Shown here piece after piece: positions 21,965-35,846 of a stretch of 64,000 nt of DNA. The DNA comes from Embiotoca jacksoni (lineage: Eukaryota > Chordata > Actinopteri > Embiotocidae). The position numbers and the translations under genes are program-made. The stretch spans positions 1,370,501-1,434,500 of the forward strand of contig JAKOON010000054.1 in NCBI GenBank assembly GCA_022577435.1. The letters run 5' to 3'. Position 1 is the first letter of the stretch. The number at the start of each line of letters is the position of its first letter. Below the pieces are notes generated by a model, which ran no database searches, was not told the DNA's origin, and saw only the letters and a program-made list of their open reading frames with translations.

Positions 21965-24617
21965 GGGAAGACATATTTTCTGGGCGATTTCTCACCATAA
22001 AATATATTTTTAGGGGTCAAACAGCTTTAGTGTTTTGTTGGTTCCAGTTTAACCGTCAGGATTTTCTGAATTTGTCTTGGTGTTATGAGTTTTAAAGCAT
22101 CAGACACTGAAGGCTAAATCAGTTGTAAGACAGCCAACAGTAAATGTTTCACATGAGAAGGCTCGAGAAACAGATGAGCACTTTATTGTCTTTGTACTTG
22201 GAGTATTTGAGGATGTTGTATCTGCAAAAAGCCGAACAGGTTGTTGGAAAAGGGCGGGTTCAGTTATTGTATTAAATCATTTGTATGGACAGTATGGAAG
22301 CACAGACCGTCCGTGGCTGCTGGGTACATGTGGCCTCAGCCTTGGATGATGAATGGTGCGACTCGTCCTCAGTAGCAACAGCGATAAAGTGTGAGGCTGT
22401 AGGAGCAGACAGCGCGCTCACATGTCCTTGTAACTCAGACGAGTAGAACGATATTATCTCAATGTGCTTTGCTGCTTTGAGTCAGCTGCAAACTGAAGAT
22501 GGATCTGGGAAGATGGAAAGTGTTTTTCTAAAGACACTGAGTGGTCAGAAACCTCTGCTGTGACAGACAGGAAGCTGTAATTGTTCAGCAACACACAGAT
22601 CTCTAATTTCTCTGAGTGAAAGAAATAACTTCAGACGTTAAACGCTTTGAAGTTCAGACAGCAGATGTTCAGGCTGTTTTGGCATTTCAAAGGCAGAATT
22701 CATCATGAAAATGAAAATGAAAATGCGACCTTGATGAGAGGATGTAATCGAGCTTCTCTACTGATTTAGAGAATTCATTATTTCAACATCTGCGTGAAAG
22801 AATCAAATCTGTCCGTCAAACCCGGGAGATCGGTCGGACCTCAGCGGGTCGCCGTCGTTTGTTTCAGACTGTTTGTGTAATTGCGGCGCTGTGACGGTAC
22901 CGAGACGGAGATCAACAGACACAACACGCTTCTTCGTTTGTTTGGTGTCTTTTGCTTGTTTTCTTTTTCCTGGTTGAAATAGAACTTTCAGAATAAACTC
23001 AATTCCCCTGTTTCAGCGCTCCGAACGTAGGAAACAGGAAGGAGAGAGTCGAGCAGAGAGCTGCGAGCCACGAACAGCTGTCTTCATGCCTCCCCTGCTG
23101 ATTCTGACTGATTGTTTTTAATGCACTGATGATGAAATGTAAATAAATAATGCTTTGTTCGTGACGACAGTTCATTCGTTTAACAGTTATGTGCCTTTTC
23201 TCTGCCTCTGACCTGCTGGGACATCTTCCTCTCTGTGGGACCTCCTGATTCACAAATGAAGCACTGGAAATGGGTATTTAGCTGTATGATAGCGTTGCAT
23301 CCAAACACCACTGCGTTGGTGCCCTCCATGTTGCAGGTGGAGATATTCAGGCTCGTTTCAAACTGAACCACCAAACCCAACCGAGGTGGAGAGTTATTTT
23401 GCACGTATAGTGACGTTTTCCACCTTCTTGCCTTCAGTCAAGACAAGTGATTGCAGTATCAGTAACAGAGCATAATTGTTTTTGTTCATCCACCACCGGA
23501 TCGATGCAGTCTAACTTTATAATCATGTTATTAAAAAAAAGAACAGCTGACACGTCTAAAGCTCAGAAAACTAGTTGAATTTCTACAAAAGAAAAACAGG
23601 CTGAGTGAAACTTTAAAAGAGCTGATTGTTCGTGGACACTTCAGTTTAATAGTTCTTGCTTTTTCAACACTTGGTAAAGTAATAGATCACCAAACAAATC
23701 ATCTCTCTTCATTTAACAAAACTAATTTAAAGACAAAGACAGTATTTATTGCACAAATTCACATAAAACAAAATACACCCTATCCACTTATGCAGTCATT
23801 CAAACCATAATGATATTCTTTGCATCCTTTACTGATGCTTAATAAGATACGAGTGTATATACACATAGTGGTGTCTTATATTTGATGCATTTTATTTGGG
23901 AATCCAGTCTCTCACCCGACCAGCACAGACCCTCAGATATAAAGTGAGTAAGTTGGCAGACGGGCGGATCCTGCAGCTGTAGCACAGCGAGGCATTTCAA
24001 AAAGGTGATTATCAAAGACTTCATCTGCCCCAGGATGGATGAGCGCCAAAATGCTGCCCTTTACTCTCATAATGAGCCACATCCCATGTCAATAAACCCT
24101 GCAAACCGCTCGCCATCTATCATCAGCCGGAGGTTACCGAACACGCAGCACAAGTGAAGGTCGGCTTTTGTCTCAGACATCATATTTGGCTCCGACCTCC
24201 TCCTGCTGGAGAATAGATGGGCTGCCGGAGCTGACATGACATTTGATGAGGTTAGGGAAAGATGGCCGACTGAGGAAGACAAATGGGTATAGATGTCAAG
24301 TTCTCCCACCACGAAACAATTTGCATCTCGAAAGTCTTATTTTCTCCCAATAAAACAAATATGAGTCAGTGATGGCGTTCAGTCATCTGAGACATCAAAG
24401 ATCATTTATCAAAAAAAATGACCTGTTCAAATCTGCATCAATCAATACTTTTTAATGTAAATGAAAACTGGGTCACGTGATAATCTGCTGCATTGTTGTT
24501 GCAACCAAATAATGTCTCAATAAGGAGCCAAAGGATTATGACCGAACCATAATACATACAAGAGTGTAGGTCATCGCCTCATTTTATGAATCATCGCACT
24601 TGGTTTCCACTTGCTCC
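21965..24617. other. Non-coding DNA, nothing firmly recognised
   Basis: It contains a (GAAAAT)3-4 run at about 22708-22724. The block 24061-24310 is balanced in composition and open on the minus strand for 81 codons without a domain; it looks more like conserved regulatory DNA than a gene, but this is not testable here. Confidence 0.35.
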
Positions 24618-24684
24618 TGTGTGTGTGTGTGTGTGTGTGCGTGTGTGCGTGTGTGTGCGTGTGTGCGTGTGCGTGTGCGTGCGC
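24618..24684. repeat. Compound (GT)n/(GC GT)n microsatellite
   Basis: GT run interrupted by regularly spaced C substitutions giving GTGTGC units toward the 3' end. Confidence 0.95.
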
Positions 24685-27600
24685 AGCAGGATGCCTTGTG
24701 AATGACTGTTTGGATCCTCTCCAGATTACACTCCAGGTTATTGCTTCGAGTGCAGAGAACTCTGCTCCCTTTTAATGTTCACACAATTTGTAAAAGTGCA
24801 GGAAGTTACTGAGTCAATGCGGCACAGCGGTAGAACGAAGCTGCTCCCACAACTCGGGTTGTAAGATGAGGAATGATGTGCGTTAGAGGTCGGCTTTTAG
24901 AAGAAATAACAGGCCACTTCTGTCAGTTACAAACTTCCCGACGTGATGACGGTTATTAGTGAAACACTAAAACATCTGTGTTCCAGGAAAGATTGTGATT
25001 TGTGCCAATATTTGTTATATTATTGTATTGAATAAAAATGTGAAAACAAGATAATGTGATAAAGGCTCACGTATAGCGGGTGTACGAATTATCAATAAAA
25101 CAGTCGCACCTCTTCGTGCACATGCAGTGAGCCGTGTTTTCATTCAGCCGCCAGACCGAAGACTAAGTGAGAAAAAGTTCGACGTGACTTCCTTCATTAA
25201 TGTTCACATTTTATGACAGATTACAAAGCAACCTTCGTTTCCAAGTTTTAATCGATCTCATAATTCGATTCCTCCCTCGTCATTTACGGTAAACATGTCC
25301 GGCCTGAAGTCAACAACAACAAGAAAGAAGTCAAAAACTGGCATCTTTCCCAACAAATGCAAACAAAATTCTCATTTCTCTTGATTTTATAAAGATGTTC
25401 AGAAGTTTGCTGAAGTCGCACCAGGTCTCAATATTTTGATTTTAATATCATCGTTTGCTGAGAAGAAATATTGAGTTGAGAGATGAGATTGCAAAGCAAC
25501 ATTCTGTTCGGCTTCTTTAACCAGAACCAGAAAATCATAAATAATAAGGTCATGTAATGTAATTACATGTACTGTGGTGTTGATCCATTTCAAATCAAAA
25601 ATCACTCTTGAATGATCAGTTTCCTCCTGATGATCTTTAGGTTTTTATCTTAATCTTGTCAAAGCTTTGGTAATAAATCACAAATGTTCTCTGTTATTTC
25701 GTTTCTACTCAGTCAAGCTTTTGTCTGCCGATCTGTTTCCTCCTCCCTCGTCTTTCACCCACTTGTCCTGCCGAGTCCTTCCGTCCTCTTTATTTCTCTC
25801 ACTTTTCCTCTTTTCTCTCATCGTTCAAACTGAGCTCTGCTGCATTTTCTTTAATACTATAATCAGCTAGCAGTGTATCTGTGTATTAAGTACAGAGTTC
25901 ATTGAGAGTTGAGCTGCTACCTGCAGCCAGGCAGCCTGTGACATCACCACATTTTCACATATGTTCTTCTTCTCTGAGGACTGAAAATCCAACCTGAAGT
26001 TTAATTACAATTTCATTACAGGACATTTTACTGGTAACGGAGAATTTGTACATTGTGGAGCTGCTAATAATCTAACGCCAACTGCAGCTGATTATTTTCT
26101 CATCTTACATGTGGTGCATGAGGGTGCAGTAATTCACAGTGTCACCTCACAGCAAGAAGTTTCTGGCTTTTCCAGAAAATGCATCATGCAAAGTCATCAG
26201 TGTACATGTTAATGTTCTTGCCTGCAGAGAAAGAATCCCGTCAGCATCTTTCTCCTGGGTGGTGTCGTCTCCGCGTATTTCCACTCTTCATTTATGGTTC
26301 AAAACTCCACATTTTGCAGTTTGTCTTTTAGTACCAGTGTTGACCTTCAAAGGCACATCCTCCGAGGTTACCGTAGTCTTTCTAATCCCGAACTGACCTT
26401 TTCATTACTTCCTCCACACTGAGCTCAACCGGCGCAGTGGTTCACGAGGGTGACACTTGGAGACACTCAGCCTCGGCCGCCGTGATTGTTGGCGACCTTT
26501 CAACCTGCTGACATTCCCCACAGGTCTCATAACATGGTCCGAGGAGACCGGCTCAGCCTGAGAGCCGGCTGACCTGCAGTTTGTTTCAAGAAACGGGATG
26601 AAGAGCCGGCCGCTCTGAAAGGAAACTGTTAAGAAAACTATTTAACTTCCACGATCAGTCATTGTAGGTAACATCATTAAATAAAAGACTTAACAATGTA
26701 ATTTTTTTTTTTTATTTTACATAAAAGGAGTCATTAAAATGAAAAGGGGGAATTCATTCTTCAACATAATACGAATGACTTTACAATCTGTCAGTTTGTC
26801 GCTATTCTATTGCGATAAGTGAAAATTCCTGTCAAAAAAACGTACTAAACAGAACCTGTCACTGAATCAGATTTTACATTTCATCATTACATGAATATGG
26901 AAAGTGTGGAGTCATATTTCTCACTCATTATTACATGCTTCTCTCTGATGCTGCTAAAAGTCTGGAACTGAAAGAAAATAAGATCTGAAGCAGAAAACAG
27001 CAAATCTATAACTAAAAAAATAAGACCTCAAATATAAAAATCTATGACAGTGAAAAAGGAAAATTATATATTTTTTTAAGAATTTCAAAACTTAAGAAAC
27101 TTGTATTTAAACTGAAACAACCTTTTTTCTACATGTATGTGTGGAGAGGACGAGTATGGCGACTACAGCTGTGATGAAAAAGGCTGAACTGGGAGCGGTC
27201 CCAGTCCCTCCCGTAGGGCCGAGCGTGCAGCCTCGGAGTTCACGAGCCACCGACTGACTGCTGTCAAATTAGATCTTCTCCCATCTGGATGTTAGTGGAG
27301 ACACAGTTGAAAATAAAGCTGTACTTCAACAAATGGTCCTCTATCAAAGACCTTTGATATTGCAAATAAGTTACTGATGATGATAGAACGGAGGATGAAA
27401 GTAAGCGGCCTGTTAAACTTGAGAGCGGTTTAACATTTGATCAAACTGACGTAAAACTCGATCATCATTGGAGCTCCTCAGTGACTGTATATCTACTCCA
27501 CTGTGTGTATTCTCATCTTATTACTTCGTATAAGGTGTGTGCCTTAACAACAGGATTCAGGATCAAGGGGACTTTGATGCAGAAGTGACAGCATTGTTCC

Positions 27601-28079
27601 AAACATGATGGCTATAGTAGAAGGTCCAACGTGCATCGCACGGTCCGGGCTTTGAAGTTATCCCTCATTATCTGCTGCTGTGATGTTTGCAAGCAAATTC
27701 CCAGTTATAGACTGTGGCAAGTGTCATTTAAAATGTCTGCCAGGCTGTTCGGCACAGACATGACACGAGTCGGATCACAGAGAAATTACCCTGCAATGTA
27801 TGAAGCAGCAGAGGAATTCACATCTATAGCGAAAAGTCTTCAAACGTCTGTGTGGATGGTTTCAATAATTGAGGTTGACTATTAGATGTGTCCAACGACA
27901 GGAATTTCTCATATGACTTCTCCTTTATAATGCTTCAGAGTTAGTCTCTGACAGTTGTGAGTCTCGACAGAGAGCTTTAATATGCACAGCACCTTGTCCA
28001 ATTCAAAGAGTATAAGAGCAGGGTGCTGTGTGAAATGTAGGACAGGCACCTCGAGGCCAAACGCAACTCTGTCGAGGAT
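24685..28079. other. Non-coding DNA, nothing recognised
   Basis: Pyrimidine-rich patch at about 25735-25830, T-run at 26702-26713, small frames without domain (25667-25870, 26139-26396, 27631-27885). No splice-bounded exon could be supported. Confidence 0.4.
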
Positions 28080-28125
28080 CAACCCGAGTCTCCAACCCGA
28101 GTCTCCAACCCGAGTCTCCAACCCG
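28080..28125. repeat. 14-bp tandem repeat, about 3.3 copies
   Basis: Units of CAACCCGAGTCTCC repeat perfectly three times and end in CAACCCGGG. Confidence 0.9.
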
Positions 28126-28442
28126 GGAAGAAAAGCTTGTTTTTGGTGGAAGAAGCGAGTCTTCCCTCGAGGTCCGAGGGCAGCACCGGATCTGGGTCCT
28201 AATTAATCAAGAGTCTGTCTGAATTCAAAGATTCCTGCACCCTCATGAGTATGCTTTCTTTTTTTAAATAAAAAAAAAACACCACAATTCTCTGCTGAAA
28301 CAGAAACATCGGGGCTGGAGCCGTCGCATCGTGATCCCAGAAGAGCCGAGGAAATGACGAATGTGTAAGAATTCAAGCGTATAATCAGGATGTGCGGCTG
28401 TCAGGTTCTAGTAGGAACACAATGAGACATATTGGTTTCAGA
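28126..28442. other. Non-coding DNA, nothing recognised
   Basis: An A-run near 28269-28280 and no gene. Confidence 0.4.
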
Positions 28443-28485
28443 GGGGGTGGTGGTGGTGGTGGTGGTGGTGTGGGGGGGGGGGGGG
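28443..28485. repeat. (GGT)n tract followed by a G14 run
   Basis: About eight GGT units run into an uninterrupted G homopolymer; strong potential for G-quadruplex formation and for sequencing error. The proline-rich minus-strand frame across it is an artefact. Confidence 0.95.
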
Positions 28486-29582
28486 TTTGACACCTTACTG
28501 CTCTCAATTTGAATAGCGTGCTCCTCAGCTGGCTCTCCTGATGACTGTCAGGCAAAATGAACCGTGCCGCTCCGCCTGCACGTATTTGCAGCGTTCGGGA
28601 GCCGTCACACAGGACGCCTCGTGATGGACGTGGAGACACGAAGCTGAAAGGCTGAAGGAAGGGAGACGTCTGCATTCTCCACAGAACTCACACTAAAAGG
28701 AGACGAGGGAAACTGTCCACGCTGCAGGCGGCCGGGGTTAAAACCTGCCCGCTGACTCCTCACCTCTGTGATCAAGGTTTCTTAGAGGTTTGTTGGTGAA
28801 GAAAGGTTCATTAGAACACTATTTACCCACAATCCTGTAGTCATTTAGACAGCAGTGCCTTTATATGTCAAGTCTTCCCTGTGATTGGGTCGTAGCTCGT
28901 GTTTGCACTCTCATCACGGAGAACGAAGGCAAACGGACGTGTCTGTGCTTGGGTCAGCAGCGGCAGCGCAGCTCATAGGACCGCAGGATACTGGTGCTAA
29001 TGCAGAAGGAGGGGTACAGATGGAGTTGCTAATGCTATCCAGCACTTATCTCTTGGCCGGCGGAACATGTTGGAGCACATCAACACACAGGGAATGGTAA
29101 TTAGTTTGGTGCCGGTTTGTTGGCCCACGCTGCTGTATTAACAAGTGGAGAGAAAGCAATATGTTTCGAGGCCTGTGGACAGCTTATTTCATGGTGCACG
29201 CTTTGGGTTTTATTAAGTAGGAAGTGACCCACCTCCTATTCACTGGGAGGTGAAAACACTGGTAGACCTGCGGCCCGTACTGGATATCAGACACTCAGCA
29301 CTTACAAGCACAGAAGATGCGCTTTGATGTTTCCACCAATAACCTCGTTGTCAGCGACACGAGATTCTCATATCGTCCAAAAAAAGGGGAAAGAAATCAT
29401 TACGAGATGGACTGACAAGCTTTCTCCAGAGATGTTAACAGGATCTCAGTCCTCCTCAGCAGCTTCTGTTTCCTGAGTTTTAATGGAGATGGATCATGTG
29501 ACCTCATTATCACCTCTCTCTGCAGGTGTGCCCCGTTTCAGCTTCAAAACACTCTCAACACAAGTTCTAGATCTGCATTCAA

Positions 29583-29583
<1 letters not shown>
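28486..29583. other. Non-coding DNA, nothing recognised
   Basis: No gene. The 28560-28780 part is somewhat CpG-rich but has no promoter motif grouping. Confidence 0.4.

Positions 29584-29624
<41 letters not shown>
29584..29624. repeat. (CA)20 microsatellite
   Basis: Perfect dinucleotide run. Confidence 0.97.
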
Positions 29625-29626
<2 letters not shown>

Positions 29627-30578
29627 CCCACTACTTATCAACCCTCTGCCCTCAATCAGCACATTAGAAATGCGAGTCATTTGAAACTAGTCGTGTAGAT
29701 GTATGGATACAAGCAAAATACAACAAAGTGAACTGGGAACAGACTTATCAAAATTAATCTTGACATAAATGAAAAATGCAGCTCGAACCTCACCAGAAAA
29801 CAACAACACTGTTCAACTGGTTAAAATGAGCAACGTTTACGTACCTCAATTTAATCTGTGTGCCCTCATCAATAAGAGACTCTTTCATCCTCGCGGGCTG
29901 GAGGAAACCCAGCACGGCTGCAGGGAACATGCTTTAAAATAACAAGATGGCTGCTGAAGCAATCAGCCTTCATCCATGTGAGCCGAGCAGAGCCTGCCTG
30001 GGAAGCTGTGATCCAGACTCTAGATTGGGTCCCAATAGGCTCCCAGTTCCTCTGTTCATACTGGGATTTAGCTATTCATTAAAAGTTAAAATATCTTTCA
30101 GGACCCAGGAGCCATGCTTGATGGTTTTCCTCTGATGGTGTTGTAAATCCTTTTCCATACCGTGCTCACAGACTTGGTGTTGGCGATATTCATCACAAGT
30201 CCTTAGATTTGTTTTGCTTGCCTGTATGGATCAGATGATAGAAATGTTGTCAAACGGTTTTTATGACACGATCAAACGCTGGAGCTGTAGAAGAGGCTGG
30301 ATCAGAAAGTTAAGGCTTCAAACTTTCCTTTTTGATAGTTAGATCTGCTCAGGTGACCTTGAGTAATCCCTTAGTTATGCTGCTGTCGGCCCAGCCTGCC
30401 GGGGGACCTCCCATGATGCACTGGGCCCTTCTCCCCCACTTTCTGTTCCACTCTCCATACATGTATACGCCACGAGAGCTCCTCTCTGTCCTCGGCCTCT
30501 GCACCTTTCTGCAGGTATTTTTGGCTCCCGAGCTGCATGTTTCTGACCTGTGGTGACCGAACCCACCGACCTGCAGAG
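29625..30578. other. Non-coding DNA, nothing recognised
   Basis: Small frames on both strands near 30332-30566 have no domain. Confidence 0.4.
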
Positions 30579-30604
30579 TGTTTATTGTTTATTGTTTGTT
30601 TGCT
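30579..30604 (+). promoter_or_regulatory. Cluster of forkhead core motifs
   Basis: TGTTTATTGTTTATTG followed by TTTGTTTGC gives four overlapping TGTTTR-type forkhead cores in 26 bp. It may simply be a T-rich simple sequence; no function is shown. Confidence 0.25.
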
Positions 30605-33600
30605 GTTCTCTTCTCTCTCGGCAGCTGTGTGTGGTTCTGTCAGAGCTTTCCTCCTGTTAAAAGTATGTTTTCTCCTCTGTACTGATGCTCATACAGTGTT
30701 GGGTTTCTCTCCACGATATTGTAACGTCTCAGTCGTACTATGTGAAGTAACCTGAGAGGACTTGTGCTGAGAGTTGGTGCTATTTAGATAAAATTCGACA
30801 TAAAATAAAAAAAATAAAAATAGCTGCAGCCAGCAGATCCAGAACCAGTTTCTTCCTTTTAAAATAAAGTTTCTCTTTTAACTCGTGGGAATTGTTAAAT
30901 TTATACGGTTTCTCTCTATAATGTTGTAGAAACTTGGTGAACAGCTAAATGTGCTGACTAAAGGTTTTAGAGGTCTCCACTACTAAAAAAAAAAGCCTTA
31001 TTTTTGTTTATAGTTATTTATTTTTTACAACTTGGTGATTAACACACAACAGTTTGGAGCAAACTGAAGAATTTAAGTTTTGTTTTTTGCTTTTATTTAC
31101 AGACCACACTGGAAAAGGTGTGTGGGGAGGGAGGGGGGGGGGGAATCGACTGGTGGCCTGGTGCACGCTGAGACAACATCAGCAATTTATTTGTATAAAA
31201 GAGGGACAGTACACATTGATTAACATTTGGAAAAAAGGTGTCAGAATTACCGATGGTTAGTTTTCATTTGAGTCTCTTGTCAGATGTTAAAAAGGAGTTT
31301 TTAATTTCTTTAAAGACTAAAATGATCAGAGCCGGCCTGTGTTTACGCTCAGCAACATGAAACTGAGGCAGCTGAAATTCATCTGTAGGCCGCACAGTTT
31401 GACACTTTATGAAAACGCTCTGCATCCCTGACTGGATCTGCTGTCTGCATGGTACCTTGTTATTATGGTGACACTATTTTAAAAGATCTCAATACAGACA
31501 ACCTGCCAGCTGTGGTAGAATATGTTTTTTTAAGTTGGTCTCTGACATCAGAGTTGTCTTCACTGTTCTGTACTAGAACATATTTCAGAGCTGGTTTGAA
31601 TCCTGAGAAATGATGAGACATTTTTTGTTTGTTTGTTTTTTGCAGCTTTTACACAAAACTCATCTATTATTTTTATCAGTTTGAGTTTAAATATATACTA
31701 AATAAGACTGTAAACAGTGAACATCCGTGACCTTTCTATATTGCACATAATGTTAACATCTTACTTTTCATGACTTTCAGAGTCATAATGTTGACGTTCT
31801 CTGACTTGTCTCTCTCTTTTTTTGCTGATTCATAAGTTAGGCGTTGTGGTCGGCCCCTCTGCACACAGGACACATCAGGGAGGTGTCCTCAGCAGGGTTA
31901 ACAGCTTCACATTTCTAATAGAGCAACACCTGCAAGGGTCTGACCGACTAATGAAAGTCTTGAAGTAAATGAAATGGGCCTTCCTGAGACGTGTCACCGG
32001 TGAAACAATGGCTCCAATGTGGCTGTAGAGCTCCTGCAGCGCTGCACCATTTCAGCTGCTCTCCAAATATCGTGCCTTCGCTTCCTCCAACTCTCCCCGC
32101 CGACATGCCTGCGCTGCCTCCATCTCACACTTAATTACCATTTCATTTTTCATTTGCCTTCAGAGTTGGCCCCCAAGGCCCCCGGTCTATGGCCCTATCT
32201 CCAGATGATTGAGGGGGAAAAAAACAATCAGTGGGAGCTCAACCCGATTCATAAAATGAATGCTAATGACTGGAGCCAGTATTACCTCTGGAAAAGTGAA
32301 ATTATAAAGAAGGATTTGGAGAGCCTTTTAAAGTTAAGAATGCCACGACCCCACTCCAGGGATGATCTGTCTTCTGGTTCCCACGGTAGGAAATCAGCTC
32401 GACTAAGAATACAGAGTTTATTCATCTATTTAAAATTCTCTACAAATCTGGTTTGACGACAACACCACAACACAAGCACCATCAAAATGATTCTGAAGCT
32501 GTTATTTTAAGGTAGTGTGTATTATCAGGACCATCTATTGTTGTTTAAGCAGCAATTATCTGCTGCAGCACGTAAAAGAGCTAACGAACCTTGTATCCAT
32601 CAATGAAGCATGTTGATCGTAGAAAACATTTCTTCAAGATGTATTTTTAAAATAGTAAAAATAATAATTGCATAGTAATGTCTTTTATAGGAGACAGAGT
32701 TTTTTTCTATCATGTTTTATGATATTTTGAGGATGATTTATTTCATTATAACCTTCTTCGGTACCTTTTCATCAGGACTTTGGCTGATGAACAAGGCCGT
32801 GCACTCTTAATGAAGATCAATTAAATCTGAGAGGACCATGTCCTCCCGAAGAAGTCTTTCTCGTTGCCCCTTGACTCCGGTGTTTGAACATTTCCTCGGC
32901 TCTCAGTCTGTCAGTCTGTAGGTAATAAAGCCCTGTGAGGCTGCCGAGTTATTTGCAGCGTCCCTTTTGCGAGGGGACATCAGAGAGAGGGGTTGTTAAA
33001 ACCCGCGGTGACGAGAGGCTCGGTCTTCACTGGAGACGTTGAGGAGCAGGGTTTTGATGAATTGTTCCGGGTCCTGGAGTCTCCAAGGACTTGTTCCAGG
33101 GCTGCAGCGAGCTGCCAGTAGAGCACCTCTGGGGCTGCTGGAGTGTGGTAGTAATAGAAACAAAGCTCTGAGAGCCTGGGTCCGTGCCCCAAACCATCTG
33201 GCAGCAGCTGTGCTGTTAAACTTCCTTTGGATTACAGCAGGAACGGCTTCAGAAAGAAGCTTCAGATATAACTACAGTTAATTATGGAGACGGTGCTTCA
33301 CCCTTGTGAACACACAGGAGTAAAAGAACATCTGCCTCGACTCCGCCCACATTTTTAATTTGTGGTTACAAACCGTTTGGCTTAAATACAAAATAGTCTA
33401 ACATCAATAATGTATTAATATTAGTTATATTTGATACATTCCTTAAAACAGTGACATCATTCAGAAGTTACAGCTTTTAATTATTTCCTACATGAAGATC
33501 TAAATGTTCTGATGAGTTATTGTCACATCAAGGAGACTTTAATGCATTAAAGACATAAATGTTTTACTCTATATTGGTTTGACTGACAGTTCTGTTTCCG

Positions 33601-34247
33601 TGGTTGGTTTCGTCCTCACACCCGACTGGGATCGTTTCAGGAGCAAAGTGTTTTGTTAACTAAAGTTAATTTTCTCAAACAGCTTTTTCCTCTGGTTGTG
33701 GTTATAATGCAGGAGACATACTAGATTTCCATTTGAGAACCATGTAAACATGCAAGAGAGGATTTTACTCAATGTTTTCATCATGTTCTTTAACAGACAG
33801 CCAGTGCAGCACAGGAAGAATCGATATTGACTTAGCAGATATAAAAAAATGGCGATGAGCCCACTGAGGGGTCGACGATAAAGATGTTTTTTTTTGTTTT
33901 TTTTTTATCTCTGAGGGCATTCGTCATCTACTAAAGAGAACCAGAGACCCTCTGCGGTGGTCCCAGATATAATCCATTCTCACTGATGAGCCAGAGGAGC
34001 AAACGGCACAACACCGAGCAGAGACAGAAATTAATTTATGGCAGAGGTCAGATCAATGAACACAAAGCACGGGTGATGTCTCCCGCTGCCCTGCCTGTGC
34101 TTACCAGCCAATGACACAATTAATTTACCCTCCTGCCCTCCCCCACGCTCTCAGCCATGGAAATCAATCAGAGAAGTGAGGCCACTCATCGTGTCATAAC
34201 AGCCAGCTTGCAATTTAGACAAGAGGCTGTTCAGGGCTAAGACGCAG

Positions 34248-34249
<2 letters not shown>
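30605..34249. other. Non-coding DNA, nothing firmly recognised
   Basis: It contains a G-run at 31130-31142 and A/T tracts. Blocks near 32160-32400 and 34080-34230 are of balanced composition with ATTAATTT and AATCAATCA words and could be conserved enhancers. The 145-codon frame at 32019-32456 has no domain. Confidence 0.35.

Positions 34250-34312
<63 letters not shown>
34250..34312. repeat. (GT)31 microsatellite
   Basis: Perfect GT run, the longest dinucleotide tract in the window and likely highly polymorphic. Confidence 0.97.
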
Positions 34313-34314
<2 letters not shown>

Positions 34315-35830
34315 TCAGTGTGATAGAAAAGTGTTGTGAAAATAGTATAACTCACTTTGAAAATAGTTTGTGAAGTCAAAATGAGCTTTCAGAGGAATAA
34401 AGACGAATGAGTGAGAATTTTGGATTTTATCCTCGGAGGTGCTGCAGCCCTTAAACCCTCCTGCTCTCTTTCATCTGTCCTGAATAAATGAGTCCAGCTC
34501 TTAAAAAACAGCCATCTGAGGGTTCAGTGGTGTGTTGTTGACTAAACAAAAGAAAAAAGGTCTTCGGAGAGGTCAGGTCACTGCAATGAATGGATCGTTT
34601 CTTTGTGTGATCACATTATTTTTTTTTTACAGCGGAGGGAAATGAACAACATGAAAGCACAAAACCCAAAATGAAACGGCATTTAGAATCAAAAACCCTC
34701 CACAAACCTGAGGAGGACTCTCAAAGACGAGCAGAAATCCCATGAAAACAATTCCTTTAATGCAGGACTCTGTATGCAGGAAGCACAGCCGCGAGCTGGT
34801 GAAGCTGAGCACACCGATCCGGAAACAGGTGCGTCTTCAGGGTTTCATGAGCTCTGAATTATCAATTTCAGTTGGGAAATATAGGCAGGCATCAGTATTA
34901 AAGGTAGTAGTGTGATGTTCAGCAAATATAACCTTCAGAAGTCTGTCGATGTGCTCGAAGATGTATTTTAAAAAACATCGGACATCAGAACAAATTGGTT
35001 GTATACGATCTGGTTGTCCAGGACCTTCAAGTTTTCAGATGCACGTGTTAAAATGATGCTGCGGTTAAGATACAATGGATGAATTGTAAATTACTATTCA
35101 GATGGAGTATAACCGTAATCTACCCCATAACCACATCTGATCTGGAGGGTAGGAGGAGGTGGGTTGTTGTGTCCCTTACAATGAAATTTAACTTTTAGCT
35201 AAAACACGTGGGCGGGGTTAGTAATGGCGGTCTGTGACTAATGCCACTAAGCCACCGCTCCTTCCTCCTAATAGAAACAAAAGGTGTCCTTTGTTGCATC
35301 TGTTGCAGCGTCAGATGACATTTACGTGAGTGTAAGTTTCACGCTTTCAAAACATGTAACTTTCACGCCTAAACAGACCAAAGTGTGTCTCGTGTTTTAC
35401 GTTTAGCTGTCGTGGACCGGCGTGTCTATTTCACGTTTTTGCTGTGATTCTGGGTTGAATGTTAAGACTGAACCTACAACCTTGTCCAGACAGACACACA
35501 CCACAAGTTCAACAGTTCCTCCATGTACACTGAACACAGATACATATAAATCGTTTACACTACTTCCTCCAATAATCACATTACTCTTACATGGTATAAT
35601 GTAAGTAATATGTTATTGACCAACACCTGTCGTCATGGCTGGTTGACTCTGCTTGACCAAATAGCAGTAAATGGTTAAATTAGACTAACATTAGTCAACC
35701 TTTCTGCAGAAAATAAGCCTATTTTTTAATGGCTGTATAGTTTGCTTACTGCTGTTGAAGTTCTGCCTGTTTTAAACTGAAATATCTCCACTATTGAAAG
35801 GATTGTTACAGCAAAGTGTCCTTGCGTCTT
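34313..35830. other. Non-coding DNA, nothing recognised
   Basis: Contains a GGGCGGGG GC box at about 35210 and a very short acceptor-donor pair near 35309-35326 that I do not regard as an exon. Confidence 0.4.
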
Positions 35831-35846
35831 CCAACAGAGGGCAGCC
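35831..35846 (+). promoter_or_regulatory. CTCF-like motif
   Basis: CCAACAGAGGGCAGCC fits the CTCF core (CCASYAGRKGGCRS) at all but one position. Forward orientation. Motif-only call. Confidence 0.35.

Noticed and set aside
24427..24437. tRNA B-box-like GTTCAAATC
   Set aside because: No A box at the proper distance and no cloverleaf could be drawn.
32019..32456. 145-codon plus-strand frame
   Set aside because: No recognisable domain; the block looks more like non-coding regulatory DNA, and the frame is compatible with chance.
35309..35326. 17-bp microexon between TTGCAG and GTGAGT
   Set aside because: Too short to support without transcript data; such pairs arise often by chance.
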